DNA of 64,000 bases from Paractinoplanes aksuensis (GTDB lineage: Bacteria > Actinomycetota > Actinomycetes > Mycobacteriales > Micromonosporaceae), in NCBI RefSeq assembly GCF_024137025.1, contig NZ_JAMYJR010000048.1, positions 1-64,000 of the forward strand, read 5' to 3'. The stretch's first letter is position 1. Each line of letters starts with the position of its first letter. Positions 16,026 through 24,200 of this stretch are shown in pieces. Under the pieces are notes generated by a model, which was not told where the DNA came from, searched no databases, and saw only the letters and a list, made by a program, of their open reading frames with translations. The translations under genes were made by a program, and so were the position numbers.

Positions 16026-16251
16026 GGCGTCTCCAGTCGCGGGGTGGTCACGATGTCGGCGCCGAGGCGGGCGCGGGCCCGGGACAGGCGCGAGCGCACG
16101 GTGCCGACCGGGACGCCGAGGGCCACGGCGGCGACCCGGACCGCCGCGCGCAGAACGCCCGCACCGCTTCGGCGTGCCGGTCGAAGAGCACCCCGAAGCA
16201 CTCGGGCTCGCCTTCGCGGGCCCGCCGCCACAGCTCGCTGTCGTCGCTCAC
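16022..16251 (-). pseudogene. remnant of an ECF RNA polymerase sigma factor
   Basis: The frame from GTG 16251 begins VSDDSELWRRA and continues CFGVLFDRHAEAVRAFCARR, typical of sigma region 2. The other frame, ending at 16022, gives ALGVPVGTVRSRLSRARARL, the sigma region 4 helix-turn-helix. Only 230 bases remain of a gene that should be 500 or more. The join is near 16150 and loses the -10 recognition helix and the linker. Its stop overlaps the start of the broken partner gene by four bases. Confidence 0.75.
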
Positions 16252-16258
16252 GTCCCGC

Positions 16259-17257
16259 TTATGACCGCAGCCGGCGCAGGGTTCCCTCGTGCGGCACGGC
16301 GATTTTCGTGTGGCCGGCGAAGCCGGTGGTCGTCGTGGCCATGAACAGGGAGTTGAGCAGTGCTTCCTCGACTGCTTCGAGCACTGCGGCGAATGCCGGT
16401 TCCAGGGCCGGCTCGGGCAGCGGCGGTCCGTCCGGTTCGGCGGTGCTGAAGGCGATCGCATAGTCGCCGCTGCCGCCGGCGAAGTCGGCGCCGACGCGGC
16501 CCATGGCGAAGATCGCGCGGCGGGCCAGCCGGGACAGCTGCCGCGAGTCGAAGCGGCCGTCGGTGGCCACGACGATCACGCACGAGTTGCCGGGGTGCTC
16601 GGTCGGCGGCGCCGGGATCGGCACGCCGAGCACGCGCAGCAGGCCGGAGAAGTTCGACTGCACGAGCACGCCGACCGTCCCCTCATCGAGGATGCGGCGC
16701 GAGGCCGTCCCGATCCCGCCCTTGAAACCGAGCGCGCCGGTGCCCGTGCCCGCGCCGACCGACCCCTCGGCGGGCAGCCCGCCCGCGGCTGTGTCGAGCG
16801 CGGCGAACACGTGTTCAGCGCGGATCGGGCGGGCCCGGATGTCCGACAGGTAGCCGTCGTTGGTCTCGGCCACGATCGGGTTCAGCGACTGCGCCGACTC
16901 CCGGCCGGGGCGCCCGAGCATGTGGGTGACCACCGCGTCGGCCACCCGGAACGTGGACAGGGTGGCGGTCAGCAGCACCGGCGTCTCGATCTCGCCCAGC
17001 TCGGCCAGCTGCGTCGAGCCGACCATCTTGCCGTGCCCGTTCCCCACGAACAGTCCCGCCGCCAGGGCCCGGCGGTGGTCCAGCTGGTCGGGCACGATCG
17101 CCGTCACGCCCGTACGGATGTCGTCCCCCACGACCAGGGTCGTGTGCCCGACCCGGACCCCGGCCACATCGGTGATGGCGTTGAGCGGCCCGGGCGCCCG
17201 CGACCCGACGACGAGGCCGAGGTCCCGGGCCCGTCGCGGTGTCTGCGCGTCGTCCAT
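16259..17257 (-). CDS. P1 (S58) family aminopeptidase, DmpA/BapA type
   Basis: N-terminal nucleophile hydrolase that cleaves itself to become active and removes N-terminal D- or beta-amino acids from peptides. The 332-residue product contains NAITDVAGVRVGHTT, GNGHGKMVGS, GSVGAGTGTGALGFKGG and the self-cleavage site HPGN|SCVIV (Asn224-Ser225, Ser as nucleophile). No signal peptide, so cytoplasmic. The ATG at 17257 follows TAGCCT by six bases. It ends seven bases before the sigma remnant. Confidence 0.88.
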   Translation of the reverse strand: MDDAQTPRRARDLGLVVGSRAPGPLNAITDVAGVRVGHTTLVVGDDIRTGVTAIVPDQLDHRRALAAGLFVGNGHGKMVGSTQLAELGEIETPVLLTATLSTFRVADAVVTHMLGRPGRESAQSLNPIVAETNDGYLSDIRARPIRAEHVFAALDTAAGGLPAEGSVGAGTGTGALGFKGGIGTASRRILDEGTVGVLVQSNFSGLLRVLGVPIPAPPTEHPGNSCVIVVATDGRFDSRQLSRLARRAIFAMGRVGADFAGGSGDYAIAFSTAEPDGPPLPEPALEPAFAAVLEAVEEALLNSLFMATTTTGFAGHTKIAVPHEGTLRRLRS

Positions 17258-17263
17258 CCCGGC

Positions 17264-17269
17264 AGGCTA
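17264..17269 (-). promoter_or_regulatory. leaderless -10 box of the P1 peptidase gene
   Basis: TAGCCT on the minus strand, six bases before the ATG at 17257. It lies inside the stop region of the histidine kinase gene, so the peptidase need not depend on kinase read-through. Confidence 0.45.
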
Positions 17270-19258
17270 CGGCGTGACCGTCTCACGTGGGAGGCGCACG
17301 GTGACCGTGGTGCCGGTGGACTCGTGCGAGGCCAGCGTGATCGAGCCGTGGTGGCGTTCGACGACCACCCGGCACAGGGCCAGGCCGAGCCCGGCGCCGG
17401 GGATGCCGGTGTGGCGGGCGTTGCCGGCCCGGTAGAGGCGGCGGAACAGCCGGGGCTGCTCGGCCGGGGCCACCCCGGTGCCGCTGTCGGCCACGGTGAG
17501 CAGGGCCGACTCGCGGTGCTCGTCGCTCAGCGTCACCGTGACGGTCGAGTCGGCCCGGCTGAACTTGATCGCGTTGCTGAGCAGGGCGTCGGCCACCTGG
17601 CGCAGGCGCCGGCGGTCACCCGGAACCGCCACGTCGCCCGGGATCTCGGCGTGCACGACGACGCCGCGCTCGGCCGCCTCGGCCTTGGCCCCGTCGACCG
17701 CCTCGCGCACCAGCTCGGTCAGGTCGACCGGCTCGACGATCAGGCGGGCGTGGCCCGACTCCAGGGCGGCCAGGTCGAGCAGTTTCTCGACCAGGTCGCG
17801 CAGGCGGGAGTTGTTGCGCTGCACCACGTCCAGCAGCTCGCGCACCTCGCCCAGGGTGACGTCGTCGTTCGACTCGGCGATCAGGTCGACGTAGGCGCCG
17901 ATCGAGGTCAGCGGCGTGCGCAGCTCGTGGCCGACCAGGGCGATGTACTCGTCGGTGGCGGCGGCCAGGTGCAGGGCCAGCACCTCGCTGCGGCGCTGCT
18001 CGAGAAGGGCGCCGATCAGGCCGGCCAGACCGGTCAGCAGCACACCGAGGGCGGGGTCGGGCTCCTGCCGGTCGTACGCGAAGAAGGTCAGCACCCCGAC
18101 GATGCGGTCGCCGCTGCGGACCGGCACCGCGCCCGCCGCCCGGAATTCGCTGCCGGTCGAGATGCTCGGCAGCACGGGCGAGTCGGCCCCGTGCAGATCG
18201 GGCACCCAGATCAGGTCGGCCCGCTGCCAGCACGAACCGGCCAGGCCGTCGCCGCGGGCCATGCTCACCGGCACCGGCAGGGGGCGCGAGTGGGGTTCGG
18301 CGTACACCCCGGCCGGCCGCAGCAGGTCGGTCATCTCGTCGACCAGCCACAACCGCAGGTACGGCCAGTTCAGCGCGACCCCGATGGCGGCCAGGATGCG
18401 GTCGGTGGCATCGCTCGCGTGCGGGTGGTCGGCGATGACCTTGAGCACCTCGTTCTCGCAGTGCTGGTACTGCCGGTTGCGGTGCTGGGTGGTCACGTCG
18501 TGGATCGCGGCCACGGCCCCTGTCACTTCGCCCGCTTCATCCCGTACGGGACGGGAGTTGACGGCGAACCAGCGCGGGCGGCCGGCCTCGTCGTGGGCGA
18601 GCAGCTCGGCTCCCTCGACGTTCTCGCCGGCCAGGGCCCGGGAAAGTGCCAATTCGTGCGTACGCAGGGGGGTGCCGTCCGCGTGCAGCAGCACGAACCG
18701 GCGGGTGGCGTCGGCGATCGGGATGTCGCTGACTCCCGGGCCGATGAACTCCTGCATCTTGCGGTTGGCCAGCAGCACCCGCCCCGACGTGTCGCACGCG
18801 GCGACCCCGGCGTCCAGACAATCCAGCAGCGCGTCGAAGAAAGCGGGATTGTCGGTCGAGAGCGGCCCGATCGGCTCCGGCTCGGCCGGCGGCGGCGCCG
18901 TGCCCAGGTAGGCCCGCAGGGACTCGGTCAGCTCGGGCACCCCGAACGGCTTGCCGATCACCGCCAGCGCGCCCGTCGCGGTCAGCCGTGGGTCCCCCGG
19001 CAACAGGTACGCCGTGATGAGCACGACCGGCGTGCCGGCGATCTCGGGCGTGGTGCGGATGGCGTGACACAGCTCGAGCCCGTCGAGATGCGGCATGTCG
19101 ACGTCGGCCACGACCAGGGCCGGCCGGTGCTCGGCGATGGCCTTGAGCGCGGCCCGGCCGTCACCGGTCACCACGACCTCGTGCCCGAGCCGGCGGACGA
19201 CCTCCGCGATCACCCGCTGATGGTCAAGGTTGTCCTCCGCCACCACCACGCATGCCAC
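17267..19258 (-). CDS. hybrid sensor histidine kinase, receiver first
   Basis: The 663-residue soluble protein has an N-terminal receiver domain (1-120; phospho-acceptor Asp52 in VVADVDMPHLDG), a PAS domain (about 140-265), a GAF domain (about 285-420), HisKA with the phospho-His in LVGHELRTPLTS (about 435), and HATPase_c with NAIKF, DSGTGVAPAEQ and GAGLGLAL (about 545-660). The receiver-kinase order, without a C-terminal DNA-binding output, suggests a node in a phosphorelay. No response regulator gene is adjacent. The GTG at 19258 follows TAGCCT (19270-19265) by six bases. Confidence 0.9.
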   Translation of the reverse strand: MACVVVAEDNLDHQRVIAEVVRRLGHEVVVTGDGRAALKAIAEHRPALVVADVDMPHLDGLELCHAIRTTPEIAGTPVVLITAYLLPGDPRLTATGALAVIGKPFGVPELTESLRAYLGTAPPPAEPEPIGPLSTDNPAFFDALLDCLDAGVAACDTSGRVLLANRKMQEFIGPGVSDIPIADATRRFVLLHADGTPLRTHELALSRALAGENVEGAELLAHDEAGRPRWFAVNSRPVRDEAGEVTGAVAAIHDVTTQHRNRQYQHCENEVLKVIADHPHASDATDRILAAIGVALNWPYLRLWLVDEMTDLLRPAGVYAEPHSRPLPVPVSMARGDGLAGSCWQRADLIWVPDLHGADSPVLPSISTGSEFRAAGAVPVRSGDRIVGVLTFFAYDRQEPDPALGVLLTGLAGLIGALLEQRRSEVLALHLAAATDEYIALVGHELRTPLTSIGAYVDLIAESNDDVTLGEVRELLDVVQRNNSRLRDLVEKLLDLAALESGHARLIVEPVDLTELVREAVDGAKAEAAERGVVVHAEIPGDVAVPGDRRRLRQVADALLSNAIKFSRADSTVTVTLSDEHRESALLTVADSGTGVAPAEQPRLFRRLYRAGNARHTGIPGAGLGLALCRVVVERHHGSITLASHESTGTTVTVRLPRETVTP

Positions 19259-19264
19259 GCCTCG

Positions 19265-19270
19265 AGGCTA
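19265..19270 (-). promoter_or_regulatory. leaderless -10 box of the hybrid kinase gene
   Basis: TAGCCT on the minus strand, six bases before the GTG at 19258. Confidence 0.5.
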
Positions 19271-19380
19271 GGACCGCCGCGTTGCCATCCGGGGCGGTTC
19301 ACCGGATCATTCCCCGCATAGGGGTGATCTCCGACTCTTCTGTCACGCCTCGTCGCGCGGGCCGGTCCGGACCGGGGTAG

Positions 19381-20922
19381 ATGAACATGGTGCCGGAGAA
19401 CAACGTCGGATTTCGCTCCGAGCGGGGACCCGTCCTCGCCGCCGTGATGCTGTCGACCGCCCTGATCGCCATCGATTCCACGATCATCGCGACCGCGGTT
19501 CCCTCGATCGTCGACGACATCGGCGGGTTCACCGAGTTCCCCTGGCTCTTCTCGGTCTATCTGCTCGCCCAGGCCGTCTCGGTGCCGATCTACGGCAAGC
19601 TCAACGACCTCTTCGGCCGCAAGCCGGTGGTGCTCTGGGGGATCGGGCTGTTCCTGGTCGGCTCGGTGCTGTGCGGCCTGGCCTGGAGCATGCTCACGCT
19701 GATCATCTTCCGGGTGGTGCAAGGGCTGGGGGCCGGGGCGATCGCGCCGACCACCATCACGATCGTCGGCGACCTCTACACCGTGCGTGAACGGGCCAAG
19801 GTGCAGGGCTACCTGGCCAGCGTGTGGGGAATCTCGTCGGTGGTCGGGCCGACGCTGGGCGGGGTGTTCAGCGAGTACGTCGACTGGCGCTGGATCTTCC
19901 TGGTCAACATCCCGCTGTGCCTGCTCGCGGGCGGCATGATCTTCACCAAGTTCCACGAGCGGGCCGAACGCCGCCACCCGGTGATCGACTACCGCGGGGC
20001 GGCGCTGCTCACGGCCGGTCTGACGCTGGTCATCCTGGGCGTGCTCGAGGGCGGCCAGGCCTGGGCCTGGGTGTCGCCGGCCAGCCTGGTCACGCTCGGC
20101 GGCGGGCTGGTCCTGCTGCTGGTGTTCGGGCTGGTCGAGCGCGGGGCGAGCGAGCCGGTGCTGCCGCTGTGGGTGTTCCGGCGGCGGCTGCTGGTGACCA
20201 GCGGGCAGCTCGCGGTGGGGGTGGGGGCGATCCTGCTCGGGCTGAGTTCCTACGTGCCGATCTATGTGCAGGACGTTCTGGGGTACGGGCCGTTGGTCGC
20301 CGGGTTCGCGCTGGCCGCGCTCACGCTGGGGTGGCCGATCACGGCCGGCCAGGCGGGGCGGGTGTATCTGCGGGTGGGGTTCCGGGCCACGGCGCTGATC
20401 GGGACGGCACTGGTGACCGCGGGTTGTGCGTTGTTGCTGCTGCTCGGCGCTTCGTCGTCGGTGTGGTCGGTGGGCGTGTACTGCCTGATCATCGGGCTCG
20501 GCATGGGGCTGACGGCGGCGCCGACGTTGATCGCGGCTCAGTCCAGCGTGGGGTGGTCGGAACGGGGTGTGGTGACGGCCAACAACATCTTCCTGCGGTC
20601 GCTGGGGAGCGCGTTGGGGGCGGCGGTCTTCGGCGCGATCGCCAACGCCATCATCGGCGGCGACACGGTCGACCCGGCCCTGTTGACCACGGCCGTGCAC
20701 CGGATCTTCATCGGCATGCTGCTGGTCGCCCTGGTGATGATCGTGCTGGCCGCCTTGATCCCCCGCTCCGCCGACGCGGTAACCACCTCACCTCCCCCCT
20801 CGGACGTCACACCCGATCCGAACCCGGCCCCCACGCCCGATACCAGATCGGCCCCTACGCTCGATCTCACCTCTGAGCACCGCGCGGCTTCCGCTTCCGA
20901 TTCCGACTCCGGGCCCCGCTGA
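19381..20922 (+). CDS. MFS drug:proton antiporter, DHA2 (14-helix) type
   Basis: Predicted efflux pump of 513 residues. The first 460 give about 14 membrane helices with the DHA2 signatures: LIAIDSTIIATAVPSI (motif D1 region), GKLNDLFGRKPVV (motif A) and GPTLGGVFSEYVDWRWIF (motif C). The last 50 residues are Pro, Asp and Ser rich (from about SADAVTTS onward) and are written by the same degenerate repeat that continues past the stop, so the tail looks newly acquired. No repressor gene is adjacent. Confidence 0.85.
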   Translation: MNMVPENNVGFRSERGPVLAAVMLSTALIAIDSTIIATAVPSIVDDIGGFTEFPWLFSVYLLAQAVSVPIYGKLNDLFGRKPVVLWGIGLFLVGSVLCGLAWSMLTLIIFRVVQGLGAGAIAPTTITIVGDLYTVRERAKVQGYLASVWGISSVVGPTLGGVFSEYVDWRWIFLVNIPLCLLAGGMIFTKFHERAERRHPVIDYRGAALLTAGLTLVILGVLEGGQAWAWVSPASLVTLGGGLVLLLVFGLVERGASEPVLPLWVFRRRLLVTSGQLAVGVGAILLGLSSYVPIYVQDVLGYGPLVAGFALAALTLGWPITAGQAGRVYLRVGFRATALIGTALVTAGCALLLLLGASSSVWSVGVYCLIIGLGMGLTAAPTLIAAQSSVGWSERGVVTANNIFLRSLGSALGAAVFGAIANAIIGGDTVDPALLTTAVHRIFIGMLLVALVMIVLAALIPRSADAVTTSPPPSDVTPDPNPAPTPDTRSAPTLDLTSEHRAASASDSDSGPR

Positions 20923-21190
20923 GCCTCCGCTTCCGATCCCGGCGCCGGGCCTCACTCGGCCTCTTCGCCCGATCCCGGCGACTGACGCCGCCCCACCGCG
21001 CCTGATCCACGACACCAGGCTCGGCTCCCGGTCCGGCCGTCATTCGGCCATCGCTGAGTCTCGGCGCCCGATTGCGACCTCGGGCACCGCGTCCGAGCGT
21101 GTACCTGCATCTAACTTCCGCTGACAAATAGTGCATACGGTCCTCTTCTCGCGCGTTTCAAAACATTCGTGTGGGCGCGTTGGTGTAATG
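20923..21190. repeat. degenerate repeat continuing from the MFS gene end
   Basis: The element TCCGCTTCCGA at 20890 (still coding) recurs at 20926, 36 bases on, followed by CCGGGCC in both copies. More decayed CCCGATCCCGG-type pieces run to about 21100. No gene or RNA was recognised; the PadR promoter lies at its far end. Confidence 0.5.
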
Positions 21191-21192
21191 CG

Positions 21193-21221
21193 TTGCCATA
21201 GTGTGTGAGGCACAGTATGGT
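21193..21221 (+). promoter_or_regulatory. promoter and likely autoregulatory operator of the PadR gene
   Basis: TTGCCA (21193-21198), 17 bases, TATGGT (21216-21221), then seven bases to the ATG at 21229. An imperfect palindrome, CCATAGTGTG (21196-21205), five bases, CACAGTATGG (21211-21220), has one mismatch per arm pair and covers both promoter boxes. That is the expected place for a PadR operator. Confidence 0.7.
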
Positions 21222-21228
21222 GTTGGAC

Positions 21229-21588
21229 ATGACAACGGACGCGACACTAGCCAGCCACTTGCAGGAGCTGCGCCGCGGCACGGTGGTCGTCGCCAGCCTC
21301 ACCGTGCTGCGCACACCGGGCTACGGCTACTCCCTGCTCGAGACGTTGAGCGAGGCCGGCTTCGAGGTCGAGGCCAACACGCTCTACCCCCTGCTGCGCC
21401 GCCTCGAGTCGCAGGGCCTGCTGACCAGCGCCTGGAACACCGACGAGGCACGGCCGCGCAAGTTCTACACCACCACCGACCAGGGCAACGCGGTCGCCGA
21501 CGCCCTGCGCACCGAATGGGCGCGCCTCGACGACGCCATCGGCGACCTCTCCACCGAGACCTCGACCACCCCCGGGAGCGACAAATGA
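21229..21588 (+). CDS. PadR-family transcriptional regulator
   Basis: A 119-residue winged-helix repressor. The PadR core is clear: HLQELRRGTVVVASLTVL, YGYSLLETL, NTLYPLLRRLESQGLL and KFYTTTDQG. The start at 21229 is preferred over in-frame starts at 21205 and 21217 because it lies seven bases after the TATGGT box. Its stop overlaps the next gene's ATG (ATGA), so the pair is translationally coupled. PadR proteins commonly repress themselves and a membrane-protein partner. Confidence 0.9.
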   Translation: MTTDATLASHLQELRRGTVVVASLTVLRTPGYGYSLLETLSEAGFEVEANTLYPLLRRLESQGLLTSAWNTDEARPRKFYTTTDQGNAVADALRTEWARLDDAIGDLSTETSTTPGSDK

Positions 21589-22565
21589 CCACCACCCTCG
21601 TCGACCGTTACGTCTACACCGCCCTGCGCCGCGTGCCCGAGCAGCAGCGCGCCGACATCGACCGCGAGTTGCGCGCCTCGATCGACGACGCCGTCGACGC
21701 CCGGGTCGAGGCCGGCGAGTCCCGCGAGGCCGCCATCGAGACCACGCTGCTCGAGCTGGGCGACCCCGACCGCCTCGCCGACAGTTACGCGGGCAGACGG
21801 AACTTCCTGATCGGCCCCGAGCTGTACGGGGTGTGGCGGCGCATCATGATGATGCTGTTCACCACGATCCTGCCGATCGTCGTGGTGGCGGTCGCCGTCA
21901 TCGAGCTCTTCGCCGACGACGTGACGGTGGGCAGCGTCATCGGCGCGATCGTCACCAGCACCATCGGCGTCTCGGTCCACATGGCTTTCTGGACCACGGG
22001 CGTGTTCGCGGTCATCGAGCGGACGGGCCTGGGCCAGGCCGAGCTGAAGGGCAAGTGGAGCCTGGCCGACCTGCCCAAGTACGAGCGGGGCGCGCTGTCC
22101 CGTCTGGACTTCGCCGGCACCCTGGTGTGGCCCGTCCTGGCCATCGCCGCCCTCGTACTGCAGCAGTTCACGTTCACCGACGAGCCGCTGCTCGACCCCG
22201 CGAACTGGTCGTTCTGGTGGCCCGCGCTGATCGTCCTGACCGCGCTCAAGGGCGTGTGGGCGCTGTGGGTCTACCGCCTCGGCCGCTGGACCCGTCAGGT
22301 CGCCATCGTGAACGCCGTCCAGTCCGTCGCCACCGGTGCGCTCATGGTCTATCTGCTGGCCACTGACAAATTCTTCAACCCCGCCTTCACCGGTTTCGGC
22401 GACGCCGACGTCGACCTGCGCAGCTGGATCACCGTGGTGGTGATCGCCGGGGTCGTGCTGGGCTCGCTGTACGACAGCTTCGACGTCGCCCGCAAGGCCG
22501 AGCAGGCTCGCAAGGGCCTTCCGGCCCGTGTTCCCGGCACGGGCAACACCTACAGCATCGGCTGA
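21585..22565 (+). CDS. HAAS-domain membrane protein paired with PadR
   Basis: Product of 326 residues. Residues 1-75 form a helical HAAS/permease-prefix-like domain (RVPEQQRADIDRELRASIDD, LELGDPDRLADSY), seen in partners of PadR-type regulators. Five membrane segments follow at about 85-108, 118-142, 178-198, 212-236 and 285-305. The function is unknown; such proteins are thought to sense or transmit a membrane signal. Overlaps padR by four bases. Confidence 0.8.
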   Translation: MTTTLVDRYVYTALRRVPEQQRADIDRELRASIDDAVDARVEAGESREAAIETTLLELGDPDRLADSYAGRRNFLIGPELYGVWRRIMMMLFTTILPIVVVAVAVIELFADDVTVGSVIGAIVTSTIGVSVHMAFWTTGVFAVIERTGLGQAELKGKWSLADLPKYERGALSRLDFAGTLVWPVLAIAALVLQQFTFTDEPLLDPANWSFWWPALIVLTALKGVWALWVYRLGRWTRQVAIVNAVQSVATGALMVYLLATDKFFNPAFTGFGDADVDLRSWITVVVIAGVVLGSLYDSFDVARKAEQARKGLPARVPGTGNTYSIG

Positions 22566-22615
22566 CCCCTGGATACGATCGCCCTCCTCGGCTCCGCAGC
22601 GTGGAGGGCATCACC

Positions 22616-22705
22616 ATGCGCGCACTGTTTGTCACGATCGACGGCGGCGGAAACCTGCCACTGGCCCTGGGCATCGCCCACGAGACCGTCCGCCGCGGCA
22701 GCACA
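22616..22705 (+). pseudogene. N-terminal remnant of a GT1 glycosyltransferase
   Basis: From ATG 22616 the frame reads MRALFVTIDGGGNLPLALG followed by IAHETVRRG, which is the first beta-alpha unit of UDP-sugar-dependent macrolide-type glycosyltransferases (normally followed by about 370 more residues). After about 30 codons similarity stops and low-complexity repeat DNA takes over; the frame ends at 22948 with no acceptor or NDP-sugar domain. It looks like a gene cut off by repeat expansion or deletion. Confidence 0.6.
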
Positions 22706-22724
22706 GCACAACGGCCCGAGCCCG

Positions 22725-22940
22725 TCAGCACGACAAGATCCACACACCCACGCAGTGACTCCGGCCGAACCCGATGCCGCCAAGGCACGACCGGCCCGCC
22801 CGAGCAAGAGCCAGCCGCCGAGGTGGGCCGCAGTCATCCAGACGCCCGGCTCGACATCAGCACGACAAGGTCCACCCACCCGCGCGGCCCGGCCGAACTC
22901 AACGCCGGCAAGACACGAGCGGGCCGCTCACCCGAACGAA
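22725..22940. repeat. two-copy divergent repeat of about 130 bases
   Basis: CAGCACGACAAG(A/G)TCCAC begins near 22726 and again near 22858. Both copies go on to CCGGCCGAAC, then a GCC(A/G)GCAAG-type segment and CGGGCC/CGGCCC. No gene is recognised. Confidence 0.55.
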
Positions 22941-22949
22941 GAGCTTGAC

Positions 22950-23101
22950 GTCGACACGGCAGGATCGGCCCGCACAGTCGAGCGGATCCGCGCGGGTGGC
23001 GTCGACACGGCAGGATCGGCCGCACAGTCGAGCGGATCCGCGCGGGTGGCGTCGATACTGCAGGACCGGCCCGCTCACTCGACTGGATCCGCTGGAGGCG
23101 T
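22950..23101. repeat. 51-base tandem array in the leader of the GyrI-like gene
   Basis: Copy 1 is 22950-23000, copy 2 is 23001-23050 (one base shorter) and a diverged copy 3 is 23051-23101. Each contains GTCGA(C/T)AC(G/T)G and GGATCCGC. Copy 3 carries the GGAGG ribosome binding site of the gene that starts at 23104, where copies 1 and 2 have GCGGGTGG. Confidence 0.85.
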
Positions 23102-23103
23102 TC

Positions 23104-23721
23104 GTGGTCAAGACTGACTTCAAGAAAGAGATCGGTGTCTACCGGGCTCCGAAGGGTGCGTTCGAGATCGTGGACGTGCCCGAACTGCAGTACCTGATGA
23201 TCGACGGGCACGGCGACCCCAACAGCAGCCCGGATTTCGCGCGGGCGACCGAGGCGCTGTATCCGCTGGCCTACAAGCTGAAGTTCGCCAGCAAACAGAA
23301 ACTGGAACGCGACTACGTCGTCATGCCACTGGAAGGCCTGTGGTGGGCCGACGACATGGACGCCTTCACCACCGCCCGCGACAAGTCGCAATGGGACTGG
23401 ACCCTGCTGATCATGACGCCCGACTGGATCGACGAGGCGATGTTCACTCAGGCCGTCGAACAGGTGACGGCCAAGAACGCCCCGGAACGTCTGCCCGACG
23501 TGCGCCTGGCCCCGCTGGCCGAGGGACGCTGCGTACAGACCCTGCACGTCGGCTCGTTCGACGACGAGGCCGAAACGCTGGCCCGCCTCCACAACGAGTT
23601 CGTGCCGTCCCACGGCCTCACGATGACCGGCCGGCACCACGAGATCTACCTGAGCGACCCCCGTAAAACTGCCCCCGAAAAGCAGCGCACAATCCTCAGG
23701 CAGCCAGTCTCCGCTCAGTAA
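23104..23721 (+). CDS. GyrI-like small-molecule-binding protein
   Basis: The 205-residue product fits the GyrI-like/SBP_bac fold proteins that bind hydrophobic ligands or toxins: PELQYLMIDGHGDPN, YPLAYKLKF, DYVVMPLEGLWW and a second half with CVQTLHVGSFDDE and HHEIYLSDPRK. No DNA-binding domain is attached. The GTG at 23104 is set by GGAGG (23094-23098) five bases upstream, and the residues before it belong to the tandem array. Confidence 0.82.
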   Translation: MVKTDFKKEIGVYRAPKGAFEIVDVPELQYLMIDGHGDPNSSPDFARATEALYPLAYKLKFASKQKLERDYVVMPLEGLWWADDMDAFTTARDKSQWDWTLLIMTPDWIDEAMFTQAVEQVTAKNAPERLPDVRLAPLAEGRCVQTLHVGSFDDEAETLARLHNEFVPSHGLTMTGRHHEIYLSDPRKTAPEKQRTILRQPVSAQ

Positions 23722-23813
23722 CAGCCGGGCCCGCCCCGCAACCCGACATTGCACTGCCGAACCACCGGTTCCCCTCGGTGATGGACCAGGTGGCCCAACA
23801 GCCCTACACCGAT

Positions 23814-24200
23814 CAGGCAGCGAATCTCGGCTCGGCAACGGAGCCGATTACCCAGCCACCCAAAGCCACTCGGACAAACAGCTTCCGCAACGCGACGGAT
23901 CGGATCGCCGACAGCCCGGCGCCGCTCAGGCAGCCACCTCCGCTCGACAGCAGACCGGATCGCCGACAGCCCGGCGCCGCTCAGGCAGCCAACCTCCGCT
24001 CGACGGCGGACCAGATCGCCTGGCAGTTGGGCGTCGTTCAGGCGGCCGGTTTCTGTTCGGTGACGGAGCGGATCGTCAACGGCCCCCGGGGCCGCTCAGG
24101 CCGCCGACTTCCGCCTGGCGGTGGGCCAGTTCGCCCAGCAGTTCGGCGTTGTTCAGGCCGCCTGCTTCTGGTCGGTGACGGAGCGGGTTGGCCATGGGCG
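23814..24200. repeat. 57-base tandem array ending inside the aldo/keto reductase gene
   Basis: CAGGC(A/C)GC(C) recurs at 23814, about 23870 (decayed), 23927, 23982, 24039, 24097 and 24154, a period of 55-58 bases. The last unit is the 3' end of the aldo/keto reductase gene. On the minus strand the unit at 24039 reads RSVTEQKPAA-stop, close to the gene's real end RSVTDQKQAA-stop. The array therefore consists of successive copies of that gene's tail. The whole gap 23722-24152 holds no other gene. Confidence 0.8.

Noticed and set aside
16289..19321. Open frame of about 1000 codons on the plus strand
   Set aside because: It is the complement of the P1 peptidase and histidine kinase genes, without start signals or any family; long antisense frames are expected at this GC content.
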